64,000 bases of DNA from Bryopsis sp. KO-2023 (lineage: Eukaryota; Chlorophyta; Ulvophyceae; Bryopsidales; Bryopsidaceae), in the NCBI GenBank assembly GCA_030272585.1, contig BSYQ01000005.1:1488001-1552000 (forward strand), in the 5' to 3' direction. The notes below the pieces were generated by a model. It was given only the letters and a program-made list of their open reading frames with translations, was not told the origin of the DNA and did no database searches. The stretch's first letter is position 1. Each line of letters begins with the position of its first letter. Positions 45,786 through 57,313 of the stretch are shown piece after piece. Made by a program: the position numbers and the translations under genes.

Positions 45786-47780
45786 TCAACACCAGAAAAA
45801 AGGCTTGCATGCAGTTGAAGGCCAGCAGTGGGCACACACCCAAGAATTGGCTGGAGTGCAGGCATCGCATGTCAATTTTCTTTTCCTACCTCCAGGGGGT
45901 AGCAACTGCACACACACACACATAGTCCCAATTCCAGAATAAGCAAAAAAAGGGAAAAATATACATATATATATATTATTTTTATTTATTTTTTTTGTTT
46001 TTGGGGGGGGGTTTGTTGTCACGAAACCACTATAATATTTTTTTTCTTCGTTTCTCAAATTTCATCTTTTTTTTCAAAGAAAAGGCAATCGCAATTCGTA
46101 CTCAGGTTGGAAAATAGAAACACACGTGAAAAAGAACTCGAAAATAAAATCTAAATTTTTTGTTAAGGAATCTAAGTTTTTTTTTAATGCATGTTTGCAA
46201 TTCAGCAAAATCTTTCTGAGTGTGGAGCATATCCATGGCACCAAATTCACAGTACATACGTCTTTGGCTGGATCAGCAGCTATGATTTTAAACATGAGCT
46301 TCTTGTCGCTAAGAATTCCTGTCAGTTTTTCCTCCAAATCCCATATATCGTTCTTTTCCAGCCATTGATCATATCCTACATATCAGAAGAAGAAAAACCG
46401 TCGAAAACCACAGGGTACATCAGCAATATGTAAACTTAGATAATGAAGGCATTAATTTAAGGTATTTTCACAAGTCCAGTGTTTCTCTGGTTTACAAAAA
46501 AAATTAATTTTCTCTTAATAGGTGCACACCTTGCACTCATCATTTCTTTTTCGTTTGTCAAAGCGCTGTTTTACACTCCCCCCCCCCCCAAAAAAAAAAC
46601 AAAAACCAAACAGGAAAAACAGAAAAAAACAGAAAAAGGGAAAAAAAGAGCTTATATGATTTAACTATATGAATATCCATGCAAAAATCAGGAACTCCTC
46701 ATACCAGGTTGAGATGTAGCTCCGATCATAACCTTAGCCAGCCTTCGTTGATTTTGCCCCGACAGGGATGCTTTGGCAATCGCTTTCAGCGTCACCACAT
46801 CTCCATCCCTCCTCCGGTCCTCCGTTTTTCTCAAAAACTCGCTCCTTTCGTTTTCAGGAAAAGTCAACCCAATTGCCAAAGCTTCCACATCCGCCGACCT
46901 CATCAAAATCCTTGCCGCCCCGGGCACCCAAGCATTTCTTATCTCTTGATTCAGCCGCTTAGAAACCTCCGTTCCTTCGTGGCGTCTTTTTTCTGGGGTT
47001 TGTTTTTTGGGGGGGTTGTAGTTTTTGGAGTGTTTTGGACCCTGGGGATTCCATGAGTCATCACCGGAAGGAGTTTGGAACCAGCTGGGTCTGTGCTGAG
47101 ATGCAAAAGCACCTGTTTGGCCCGATAGAAATTTTTGACGACCTGTCCAGCCCTGGCCTGGTACACAGCAAGATTTATTTATGGTGCAATACTTTTTTTT
47201 CACAAAGAAAACAGAAATTCATATTGAAGGGGGTCTGGAAACTTCAACCCCGTCTACAAAAAGTGTGTTTTCATTTTCTTCCTGTCAGAAAGAAAAGGGA
47301 AAAGAAAGAAGGATTCGGAAGAATGCGAAAGATATGGGGTCCTCAGGTAGGGAAAAATTCAGGAAAGATGTGTGTAAGAAAAAAAAAAAAAAGCTTGAAA
47401 GAATTTACGAATTAAACAGAAAAAATAGATAGGTTTTTGTATATTTCTTTTCATTTTTTAGTAAAACGTTCCCACTCCAGAAAAAAGAGTGATATTTTGA
47501 AAGCCCTTTCAACAAATCCATCTCAACAAATTTCCTTCAAGTTTTCAAGTCCTCTCAGATCGATTCGTTTTTTTTCTTCTTTTCCCCAGAAAACGCTGGA
47601 ATTATTCTTTCGTGCAGAATGGCTGGTTTCAAAAACGCTAATTTCTTGTCTTCGATAGGCTAGCCCTATGCAGGGCAGCGTTGCTTTCAGCGAATTCCAG
47701 CAAATTCTACCTTGGCCGCCGACGGGCAGGACCCAATGCCCATAAACAAGAAAAAATATCGAAACGGCGTAAAAAGCCAT
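45786..47780 (-). CDS. Unidentified small secreted protein with a Cys-rich end
   Basis: Four exons, 47780-47711, 47157-46705, 46375-46260, 45905-45786, phases agree, 252 aa. A hydrophobic N-terminus (AVSIFFLVYGHWVLPVGG) looks like a signal peptide. The middle is charged and helical (WVPGAARILMRSADVEALAI, then FLRKTEDRRRDG). The last exon has a CxxC-x7-CxxC arrangement (CDACTPANSWVCAHC) followed by two more Cys, like a small zinc or disulfide module. I recognise no family. The last exon, whose acceptor is a GT repeat ending in GCAG, is the least certain. It is flanked by a LINE fragment upstream. Confidence 0.5.
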
Positions 47781-48138
47781 TATTCGGATGTCTCCGCGTT
47801 TTTTTTTTCTTTCTTTCAAATCTGTTTACAGACGATCTTCTCAAAGTTTTTTTTTTTTACTGAAAACCTCAAGCGAACGAGAAGCAATCAAAGAACGGAC
47901 AGCACGTTCCGTCATACGAGGTTTTTCGTGAGGAGGGGGGGTGAGGAATGGTGCGAAACGCTAAATTTCAAGGGAAAAAACGCCTGCACGTTTCATAATC
48001 ATAATCATAATCATAATTACAACCCACAGCAAAAGAGAGCCATCACCCTCTATGATGCTGGAACAAAGACAAAAAGGAAAGAAAAGAAAGAGAAAAAACA
48101 AAAAAAAAAAAAAAAAAAACAAAAACAAAACAAAAACC
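47781..48138. other. Intergenic
   Basis: No gene. It includes a CATAAT microsatellite (about 47993-48016) and an A-rich stretch at 48085-48130, which could be the poly(A) end region of the adjacent LINE fragment, although it lies on the downstream side in minus orientation. Confidence 0.4.
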
Positions 48139-48513
48139 TTAGGATTGTAAACCTGCTGAACGTATTGAAGCCATTTTGCTGATAATTAAAGCTAATTTGC
48201 CCGATGGCACCCTACTAAAAAGATCCTTGGGATTAGCCCATCGAAAAACATCTGAATGCAAAGAACGAAAGGAAGAATAAAAAGGACATTCAAAAAGAAA
48301 ATGCCGTTCATCTTCCACCGCGGACCGACACAACCGACAAATCCTGTTTTCCCTTGGTACACCATTATATCGTCCCACTTCCACTTCCAAGAAATGAATA
48401 CCACAACGAAAACGAGTAAAGAAAACCCGAAGAGAAGTTGGTTTTAAAGCCTGCACGTTTCGATTCTCCCCAGAGAAACGTTTCTGTAACGGCCATGCCG
48501 TCCAGCAGCACAA
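48139..48513 (-). mobile_element. Non-LTR retrotransposon (LINE) 3' fragment
   Basis: 124-aa open frame. It contains FRCGIHFLEVEVGRYNGVPR and then CRLC-x7-H-x4-C, the CCHC motif found after the reverse transcriptase in LINE ORF2 proteins, with EDERHFLFECPFYSSFR. Only the tail is present, as expected for a 5'-truncated insertion. An A-rich stretch lies directly 3' of it (48085-48130 read on the minus strand as T-rich), so the tail is not clean poly(A). Confidence 0.72.
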
Positions 48514-49004
48514 AATAGGTGCATCAATCGATCAGCAAAAAACCACTGGTTACAAATTTCAAACAAAACAAATATTTTCTCAAGAATTTCACGAGTTCCA
48601 TATTAAAAAAAAACCTACCAAACCAAAAAGAACTTTTTTTTTGTGCCATCCCTTCAACAAATACCAGTGACCGACTTGGCCGCCGGAAAAGAAAGGGCTG
48701 GTGAAAAAGTTTTGCATCCTATTCACTTCCTAAGCCTATGTTCAAAACAAATCACGGTTCCTTCCCATCCCACAATATTTTGCAAAATTAATTGCAGTTC
48801 CGCAAAATAGTTCAATGCTGAGTTTTGAAAAAAGAAGAAAAATTTGCCTCTCTTCAGCATACCATCTTGGCATTGTTATTGAATAACAATGACTAACAAA
48901 CGCAACGAAAGGAGGCCATTGCTTGCCACCCAGGATGCAAAAATGTTGCAGTGGCTCGACGGCCGTAACAAAAAACCACTAGGAAAGCGGGGGCAGAAAA
49001 CCGC
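48514..49004. other. Intergenic
   Basis: No coding sequence supported; AT-rich flank between the LINE fragment and the kinase stop codon. Confidence 0.5.
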
Positions 49005-50493
49005 CTATGGCTCACACCATTTCACAGCCAAGTCGGTCGACTTTGCCTGTGTGTTTATTATTGCTGGCATAACGCCTTCCCGCACCGCCGCACGCCCAAC
49101 CCATTCAGAGTTCATCATCCCTTCCAACGCTCGCAGCACCATCTTGGCCGTCGGCCTGTTCGACGAATCGAATTCCACGCAACTCCAGATGAGCGTCGAA
49201 AGCTCCAACGGGTGGTGGTCCGCGATAGGCCATCTCTGTTCGCAAGGGCAATCCAGCACAGCTTGAATGGAAAGCGGCTCCACTTCACTGACCGTTGGAA
49301 ACACCCTAGATATGAGGTTCTCTCCCGTCAGGATTTCCCACATCAATATCCCAAGGGAAAAGATGTCGACCTTCCCGCTGGCGATGAGCGAAAAGTAAGG
49401 GCACCATGCAATCTCCGGGGCCATATACTGTTTAGTCCCCGCGTATTTCGCGGTGGCGTAGGTGCTATGTTTGATTTGGGAGCATCCAAAATCGGCAAGT
49501 TTTATCTGAAGAGGAAACACCTCGTCCACGACCTTCACGAGCACGTTTTCGGGCTTCAGGTCGTAATGCGACACGTTGTGTGCGTGTAAGTGCTCCAAAC
49601 CCGCCGCGATGTCCCTGAATATGCGCAGGATTATTCTGTACGTCCAAGTTTCCCACGGCGTTCGGCCAGTGATGATCTCACGCAAGCTGACGTCCATTAA
49701 TTCCTCCACTATGAAGAATTCATCGATACACACCCCAGGGGCGCCACAATCCCCCAACCGCCCTCCAAAGCATCGAATCACGTTAGGATGGAGAGGTATC
49801 CTTTCAAAAATCTCGATTTCCGCTTTGAACGTGTCCACAACAATGTCTGGGTCCTGGCCCGGGGGAAGCTTAGCGATTTTCACGGCGACGTCATGCTTTT
49901 TGCCTGCGGCGTCGACGAATTGTCCCTTTTCGACACACCCGAACCGCCCGCTGTCAATGACCTTGCGCGATGTGCACGATCGAGTGGCACGCAAGCTTCT
50001 AGAAATGGCGGGGGAAACCTTGCTTACAGGGACGGGCGCGGGTCCACACTGTTCGAAGGGGGATCTCAGCTTCTGCGACCCCTTTGATTTTTTCCCTTCA
50101 GAGCTGGACCGCAGCCTAGCACGGTAAAAGAAACACTAAGCGATGTGCCCGACCAAACCTTGGGCAAAGCTGTTATGCATTCCCCAGCGTCTGCTCCACA
50201 AGATTTTCGAGTTTCGCACAAGAAATGATCAGGGCTCCGTGAGGCAATACTCATGAAATCACACAAGGTTTGTACCAAAACATTGATATTTAAGCTCCCT
50301 AGCGGAGAAACGTCCAAGACACGTGATTGCGCCTCACGAGTCAGACTTACATATTGTCCGCGTCTTCGATGAGCAGCCAAGGCTCGGGGGGAGGAGACGC
50401 GGGAAAGCATTTCCTCCAGTTTTGCTTCACGAGGCACACGATGGGTGACACGAAAGCCAGACCCACGAAAACGATCAGGCACCAGTTCTTCAT
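49005..50493 (-). CDS. Membrane-anchored protein kinase with altered HRD motif
   Basis: Exons 50493-50351 and 50115-49005, phase 2 junction, 417 aa. Residues 5-23 form one hydrophobic segment (LIVFVGLAFVSPIVCLV), a signal anchor. Then follows a Ser/Lys-rich linker and a full kinase domain: an imperfect glycine loop (DSGRFG, first Gly lost), ATP Lys127 in VAVK, HYDLKPEN with catalytic Asp233 (Arg of HRD replaced by Tyr), DFG at 256-258, and a MAPE motif. The missing HRD Arg is typical of kinases that do not need activation-loop phosphorylation. The subfamily cannot be fixed (TKL- or NEK-like by feel). The small N-terminal part has no ectodomain, so it probably sits on an inner membrane facing the cytosol. 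Confidence 0.85.
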
Positions 50494-51510
50494 CGCCACA
50501 GTTGCGACATCATTTTCATCCTGGCTCGTGTACATACACAACGCCTTTCTTGATCTAGACCATACATATAGATGAATGTGTAGTTCCTCAAAATATGGGT
50601 GGAGTGCCGATGATTGAGCTGTTCAGAAAAATTTAACATCGTGCATCAAACCATTGACAGTAAACCAACCAGCTGACTTCCCACATCAGTTACGGGTGAT
50701 ATGTATGATTATTCCAGAAAAAACCCTTTCGAAATTGATTGAAACTCAGGATTATCAACTGGTTTCACAAATAAGCACAATTTGATTCAGATGTTAACTG
50801 TGAGAAATTCAAAGAAAAGTTGGAGATTGCCAGAAGTGAGCTTCCCACCTCTTACAAAGTTTTCCAGTGATTTTCTTTTCTTTTTCTTTTTTACTCAAAG
50901 AGATAGGATGGTTACCATGGGGGTAAATTCAATCATTTTTTTTTCAAAGTCTACGACCTGAATATTCTTTCTTTAAAGAAAGAAAATTTTCACAAGGACC
51001 ACAGTCTGACTCAGATGGGATTATGCTAAGCATTGAATTTTTTAATTAAGGCACTTGTAACTTGTAACAGGAGAATGTTGAACGCAAAAGATTATCTACA
51101 CCATAAAATCACATGCACTTTGAGAAGTAGCCACCTCAGAAGGCTCAGTTTGAAGAAGCTGCCTTTGCAATCCATCATAGATTGCACCTTTATTCATTGC
51201 ACCTGAACAAACAAATGTGGGGAATGCCCTTCTTTAAAGTACATGATTTTACATAAAAACAGAACAACGCGATTGCAAGATTAAAAAAAAAAGAGAGTGT
51301 AATAAAAGTATTGAACAGGCAAATGTGGGAAAGATAATGGATTTTCTTGGTAAGAAAATCAAGCTTTAAAGCTAAATTTACCTCTGGCTCCCTGGAGTGT
51401 AAATTTGGGAATGTAGTTACATTACTTTGGAAGCATAAGCTACAGTTCCAGCAACGAACCAAGCAATGCTACAGGAAAATGCACCCTTCATGAATATTGA
51501 TCAATCCTAC
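50494..51510. other. Intergenic
   Basis: AT-rich, no convincing exon. Further 3' exons of the next gene could lie here (between 51.1 and 51.5 kb) but no join was convincing. Confidence 0.4.
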
Positions 51511-52336
51511 CTCCGATATATTCATGACGCAAAGCTTTCTTGCTCGCCGCCTGCGCTCCATTTCCACAAACCCACCAAATAATCAAAATTCTGGCGAGTG
51601 CGGATCCTGCACAAAGTAAATGCCACATTACTACTCCTTTCCGACTGAGTTATAGCGCACGCACCAGCATCGTCCGCGAAAAAAACTTGTCTTTCAGACG
51701 TTATCAGCCGAACTATAAACATGCTCATGAATGATCGTGTGACAGGGGTTTTAGGATCTTACTTGGGTTTCGGCTCCTCAAGTTCGCCCCATTGGGGAGG
51801 TCATGCAACTCGTCGGAGCACGCCGATGTTCTGAAAACGGAAGTCTTTTGGATCGTGCCTGACCCTTCGTCTTGCTTGTCGCTGTGACTCTTTATTATGC
51901 TTCCGTCAACCCGCATGCTGCGCAGCATTCTGGGGGCAGGAAAAATCCGTTCAGAAGCAATATAGATGAATAAAAGATGCATTTGGGCCATGCACTCGCC
52001 AAAAAACCGCTTTTGGATTCACTGAACTTCCCATTCGAAAGTTACACGTTACACACAATCGTTTCCCAGTAGTTTCCTCTCAAATCCAAACGGAAAAAAC
52101 ACAAGCACGTTTTGGGAAGTGGCCCAACCTTTGCCCGAATATGAAATGCTTGAAACGGAGGCGTCAAATACGGAATGCGCGAACCTGGAGTTTTCGGAAG
52201 CGGTGCAAGGAAGTTCGGCGTCCTGATTCAATCTCCGCGGAAACCGATATGCATTCGACCCGCGTTGAGGTGGGGTGCGCCGCAACAGGAACAGCCTGTT
52301 AATTGGTGAACGTGCGGCTTTATCCGGAAGGGAAAA
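51511..52336 (-). CDS. Unidentified gene, three internal exons (ends not found)
   Basis: Exons 52336-52185, 51929-51763 and 51606-51511 join in phase (0, 2, 1). They encode a basic region (FLLRRTPPQRG, RFPRRLNQDAEL), a polar stretch (RSMRVDGSIIKSHSDKQDEG) and a hydrophobic helix (ALARILIIWWVCGNGAQAAS). The last exon either runs to a stop at about 51493 or splices at GTAGGA after 51511. The start lies further upstream and was not found. No family is recognised. Confidence 0.4.
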
Positions 52337-54236
52337 CTGAAGGTAAGTTCCCCTCTGGCTCTACCCCGTTTCTTGTTTCACCAACGAAATGGAGCAGTTA
52401 AGTGTGAACTCGAGACAGACGTGGTCTTTTTTAGGGATGAGTAGCCCTGTGGAACTGCGAAGTTCATGCTGAAAATGACAAAGTAGGGAATGCGATAGAG
52501 CAACTAAGAGTGAAATGGATGTGGAACACACAAAAACTGGACTTCCAACACTCGTACGAGTCCGCGAAAAGTACGGGTGTGGAATTCGGAGTTTAGGAAT
52601 TCGATTCCCGCAAAGGAGAACTTCATCTTGTGGCACTTATATTCCAAGTTGGAGAAAACGGGTGCAACGTGTGCGAGATGGCAGAAGTTCGGGTCGAAAC
52701 GAACTGCCCATGACCAATCAACAAACAAATATGATTACATGCGAAGATGCCGCTTGGCATCTATCCCACGACCGACCCACCTGCCAAGTAGCCCTCGATT
52801 GTGACAAGTTTAAGTTGTCAAGGGCCCAGCAGGCTGGTTGATCGTGCCTCCCATATCCAGTACTTCCTGACCTACCTCGGATTGTGCCACCGTCTAGACT
52901 CCAGAAACTCATATCTCGTACCCTCTCAACCTGAGTGACTGGCAATCTTAAGATTAGTAAGCTTGCTAAGACTCTGATTTCAACAAATGAAGAGCCGGGC
53001 TGCATGTAGTTATGTAATTATGTTTGGTTGTTTGTCTTCAAAAAGGTCCCTTTGTGTTGGGAACATCTCTGTGTTTTTCTGTCATCAGTTTACAAATTTG
53101 AGTTTTTTTTGAAAAAAAAAAATAATCTTGGAGGAAATGGGAACACGATGCAAAGATGAAGTATAATTAATATCATCGATATTGATATTATAAATACAAT
53201 ATTGATCGATTGATTGATACAAAGATGGCAAAACGATGGTACAGAACTCCAGCCATGAAGGGCAGACACCACTCTTGTTTTTGACTATGCTGATTACAAG
53301 TCTTGCAGAAAAAAATTCTGAATAAACACACAAAAGAACATGAAACAATAATAGCTGTTCAAAATGCAGCCACTCCAAACAACGAAATTTTCTCACCCAG
53401 TTGTCTCAAAAGAAGCCCCCTCCCCTCCCCCCCAAAAAAAAGAAAAAGAAAGAAAATCTGTTGTTCCTGACAGAAAAGAGGAAAAGCTGAGTCCAATTCT
53501 GTCTGGATCTAGACCTCCTCACTCTCGCTTGCCACTTGGTCCAGCAAAGTAGGCAAAGTTCTGTCGAATAACCAATAAACCAAGGCAGAAGTATTAGCGA
53601 TATAAACCGCTAAGTTTGACGATGATCTGTTTATCCCTTCAGCCTGTCTACATGCCAAAAACTGACATTCACAACATTCAAAAAAATTTAATCCCCTAAC
53701 TTATCTGGAACATGCACTTTTAAATCCCATAATCGAAATTGGCCACATGCGAAGTCATTTATTTTCACACTTTCATGCCTCATTTCACAGAACAGCAATT
53801 TTGAAAGCATAATTTTGATACATAATGCTTATTGATCAATAATTTCGTGGCAAGATTTGAAGTCATTTGCTCCACTTTTCCATAAACCTGGCTGCTTTCG
53901 GACAGCATTTGTCTAATGTGCAAAAGAAGTCCTTTACATAAAAAAGAGAAATAAAGACATACTTTTTTCGGTGTGCTCTTTTTTTTTAAAACCAATGCAT
54001 TTCTTTTGCACATTAGACACAGTCTTGTTTCTGAGAGAAAAAAAAAACAATCACCCACACAACTGCTGCCCAGCATGCATGCCTTTTACTTTCAGTTCCG
54101 AAAAGGGTTGAGCCATGTGGAACAAAATTTGAAAACAAACGAGAAGCACCACCATCTTCGCAATACTAGTATATAGATCAGAAAAGTCTTTTTCAATTTT
54201 TTTTTTTGCTAATTTTCTGTACGCCCACCTGTCTGC
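52337..54236. other. Intergenic
   Basis: Nothing convincing was found. Short open frames on both strands lack domain or splice support. Confidence 0.4.
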
Positions 54237-54977
54237 TCAAAAAGCGGCGGCTGGAGGAATCCACTCCAGGGGTTTCACTTCGTTACAACGGTCGTCAATT
54301 TCTCGATCAAGTCGCTCCTCCACGGCATCAGCGTTTTCGCAACCGGGGGCGGGGTTTTTCGGTCCATACACCTCGAGCAAGTAGCAGTCGTCTTCCTGGC
54401 GAAAGACCTCGTCCATTGCCTCAGAGGGGCAATCGGTTTCGATCATAACCCTGCAGAAATCCTTCATATCCACTCCTCCCACAATATTGTCTGGCGGCGC
54501 ACAGAAAACGTTTCTCACCACCCTTACAAAACAGATATTTCCAGCACTTTCCCCCACTGCAAAACACCTGCAAAGACCCTTACAAAACAGATATTTCCAG
54601 CACTTTCCCTCAGTGCAAAACATCTGCAAACGCTTACTCTTGAGGCTCGATGGCGGCGCCGCCGGCGGCGACCGGGGCGGGGGTGTCTGAGGCAGGAAAG
54701 GAGAGGCAGGCGGATTGGGAGCGCCGCACAGATTCACGACGACCTCACACGCCTCCTTTTTTACTTCGACCGCTGCGGTTTTCCCCAGCAACTCGCACTT
54801 TTTTATGTACTCGATGAACGACTCTGCAAATTCATCGCCATAATACGTGCCTCTCTTTCGGAATCGGAATGAGCGTACAAACTACGTGAAATGATGCGCT
54901 TTCTGCCCACCTGCAGCCCCCAGGCGGACACTCGCCAGCACCAAAACAAACAAGGTTGCTCTACACGTGGCTGCCAT
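54237..54977 (-). CDS. Small secreted protein, unknown family
   Basis: Exons 54977-54911, 54850-54638, 54490-54237, phase 1 at both junctions, 177 aa. The first exon is a clean signal peptide (LFVLVLASVRLGAAG). Mature part: a helical region (YYGDEFAESFIEYIKKCEL), a Pro-rich linker, and a C-terminal domain with four Cys (FCRVM, DCPSE, DCYLL, GCENA), ending WIPPAAAF. It would be exported or enter the endomembrane system. The second intron (147 nt) consists mostly of a duplicated 56-bp unit. No homologue is recognised. Confidence 0.65.
54519..54630 (-). repeat. 56-bp tandem duplication inside an intron
   Basis: Copies 54519-54574 and 54575-54630 differ at a few positions. Read on the minus strand each copy starts with TTTGCAG (an acceptor) and ends TTTTGTAAGGGT (a donor), around a 40-nt block. 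Confidence 0.9.
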
Positions 54978-56016
54978 GTTTTGTGATCGGAACTGCGGGC
55001 AAAGGTAGAGGGGGAACCGCGCGGTGGAGGTCTGGTTACGATCGCAGGTGCGTTTCTTGTACCAAGCACGTACATTGGATTGAATTGGGTATGACAGACA
55101 GGGGGTGGCATCTCAGAGAAACACGGATTCGACCTGGCGGCGGGTCCAGGCATGACAGACGGACATACTCCCCACTCTGGCGTTCTGCGGCTGCCTTGGC
55201 TTTGGGGCCCACTAAAAATCGTTGAAAAAAATGTTTACCTCCACGAAAGTCCCTCAATCTTGCACAAAGCAACGACGGTTTTCCCCTACGTCCACTGCAT
55301 CATAAGCTTTCAACTTGAGCACAGCAGATGGGCAACCCGCTGCCTTTCACCCCCCACCTCAACCCCAGTCGGACGCCATGCAATGCGACGCAACGTCAGA
55401 CTCGTGGTGTGGAAATCAGCTGTCTTTTGCTCGCGTATTTGTGCAGTTGTTATTTGATGCACGAATATCAATATTGGTAGGGTATGGAAAAGGGGTGAGT
55501 GAGCGTTACGAAAGATATGGTCGCCTTGCAAGAAAGTCTCAGCTCGATATATTTCAGTCTTCATTTTTGTCCCCAAAAAAGGGCGTGTTTCTGGCTTTCT
55601 GTTTTGGTTTCGGGCGTTTTGCTTCTAACGCCATGACTAAAAAAATCTTCATTCACATTTTTTTCTGAAAGTTTTTTTCTCCCCATGATTCCAGCCACTC
55701 CGCACCAAAGGTCCGACTCTTAGGAACCAAATATTAAAAATCCGGGCCAGTGATTTTTTCAAGGCCATTTCTACTCCCGGTTGTCGCTGATTTTGTTGAA
55801 GTTAGCGGAAAAAAAAAAGAAAACCTCCAATGCTGAACGTGCAGTTTCGCAACCAATCCCGGCCACAGTTTCGTTTCTTATTCCCTCAAATGAGAAAACA
55901 TTGTAGAAATATATATATATAGAAATTTCCCCTCGAGACGGGGGGTGGGGTCCGCAAAGCAACCAACTGTTCACCAAATAATTTTTTGCTGAATTTTGGG
56001 GGGCCGACAATGAAAA
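54978..56016. other. Intergenic between the secreted protein gene and URM1
   Basis: No supported gene; an AT run at about 55908-55920. Confidence 0.5.
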
Positions 56017-57056
56017 TCAACCCCCATGCAACGTCGAAATGAAAACCACGGAGTCCCCCTCCTTCACTTCGCACTCCAGCGTGCCTCTGCGTCGATCAAA
56101 AAAGCAAAAAAAAACCAGCAAAAAACAAGTGAATGGTGACTTCTTCTCAAACTCAAAAGAGCCATATGCTGCGAAGAAAACTGACGAATTCATAGGTAAC
56201 AGAAAGATGCGCAATTGATTTTTTATGAAGGAAAAAAAAAATAAAAATTGTTTCTTTCGATATTGCGGTGGATTATGGAGTGTAAAAAAAAAGCAGCAAG
56301 GTCTTCTCAGAAATTTGTTTTGGCAGCCCTTACAGGAGTTCCCAGTCGCAATCATTCACCAACACCAAGATCCCAGGCCGCCTTCACAAAAAAAACCAGA
56401 AACGAATATATGTAAATTAATTAAATAATCAATGAATGCTCATATCACAATTAATACATGGGATTTTTCCTCCACAACTTGATGCATTTGAAAAAAAAAA
56501 CATATAAAAATAAAATAAAAATATAAAATAAATATAACTGTTTTTAAATATATAAAAATAAAAAATAAATATATATGTTTTAAATATGAAAAAGAAAATT
56601 CGCTGTGCTACCATGGAGGAGCCAACACAAAAGATGAAACAAAAATATTTTCTGACAAGAAAAGGTAAGCATGCATTCAAAGAAAGGAAACAGAAAGAAA
56701 CCAACACCCCACAAAGCAACTTGAAGCACCAAAAAAAGACATGCTGTAAATCTGAATGTAGTGTTAATGTGTGAAAACCTTTTCTTCGTTTGATTCTTCA
56801 ACCAAAAATAATATAAAAAAATACTCTGCAACCTACACGGAATCTCCTTTCATAAACAGCTCCGGTCTGTCTGACAGCAGATTATCCCTCGTCCAAACTA
56901 GCAGATTTCCCACTGTCAACTGAAGCACAAGCAGTTTTGTAGGAATAAAAACAAAAAAAATACCAAAAAAACCTGTCATTCACCCTCAAAACACCAAACT
57001 GAATATAGAAAGGAATGATGTCAAAAACAACAGGGGCATTCAAAATATATATATAT

Positions 57057-57089
<33 letters not shown>

Positions 57090-57313
57090 GGTGGGTTTTT
57101 GAGGGGATTTTTGGGGGTAACCGCTTGTGTCGTACTTGTTCGGAAGGTACGTCTACGTCGACCTCTTTCCGATTGTCGAACAGAAGCTCCAGCCCTCCAC
57201 TGATTGACGCAATCCGAGTGAGGGAAAACTATGCATTCACCGAAAAAGGGAAAACTCCAAGCGACAAAAAGGAGCGGGACCCCCTACCTAAACTCCAGCT
57301 TGAGTTTTGTCAT
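56017..57313 (-). CDS. URM1: Ubiquitin-related modifier 1 (sulfur carrier)
   Basis: Five small exons, 57313-57288, 57199-57136, 56919-56837, 56381-56334, 56086-56017; phases agree; 96 aa against about 100 in other URM1 proteins. Visible motifs: GGLELLFDN, LLVWTRDNLLSDRPELF, RPGILVLVND-DWELLG, and the C-terminal VVFISTLHGG, the diagnostic Gly-Gly end that is thiocarboxylated by an MOCS3/Uba4-type enzyme. The protein donates sulfur for 2-thiolation of the wobble uridine in cytosolic tRNAs and can also be conjugated to proteins. The first exon is only 26 nt and the fourth 48 nt. A T11-G20 composite tract lies in the second intron. Confidence 0.93.
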
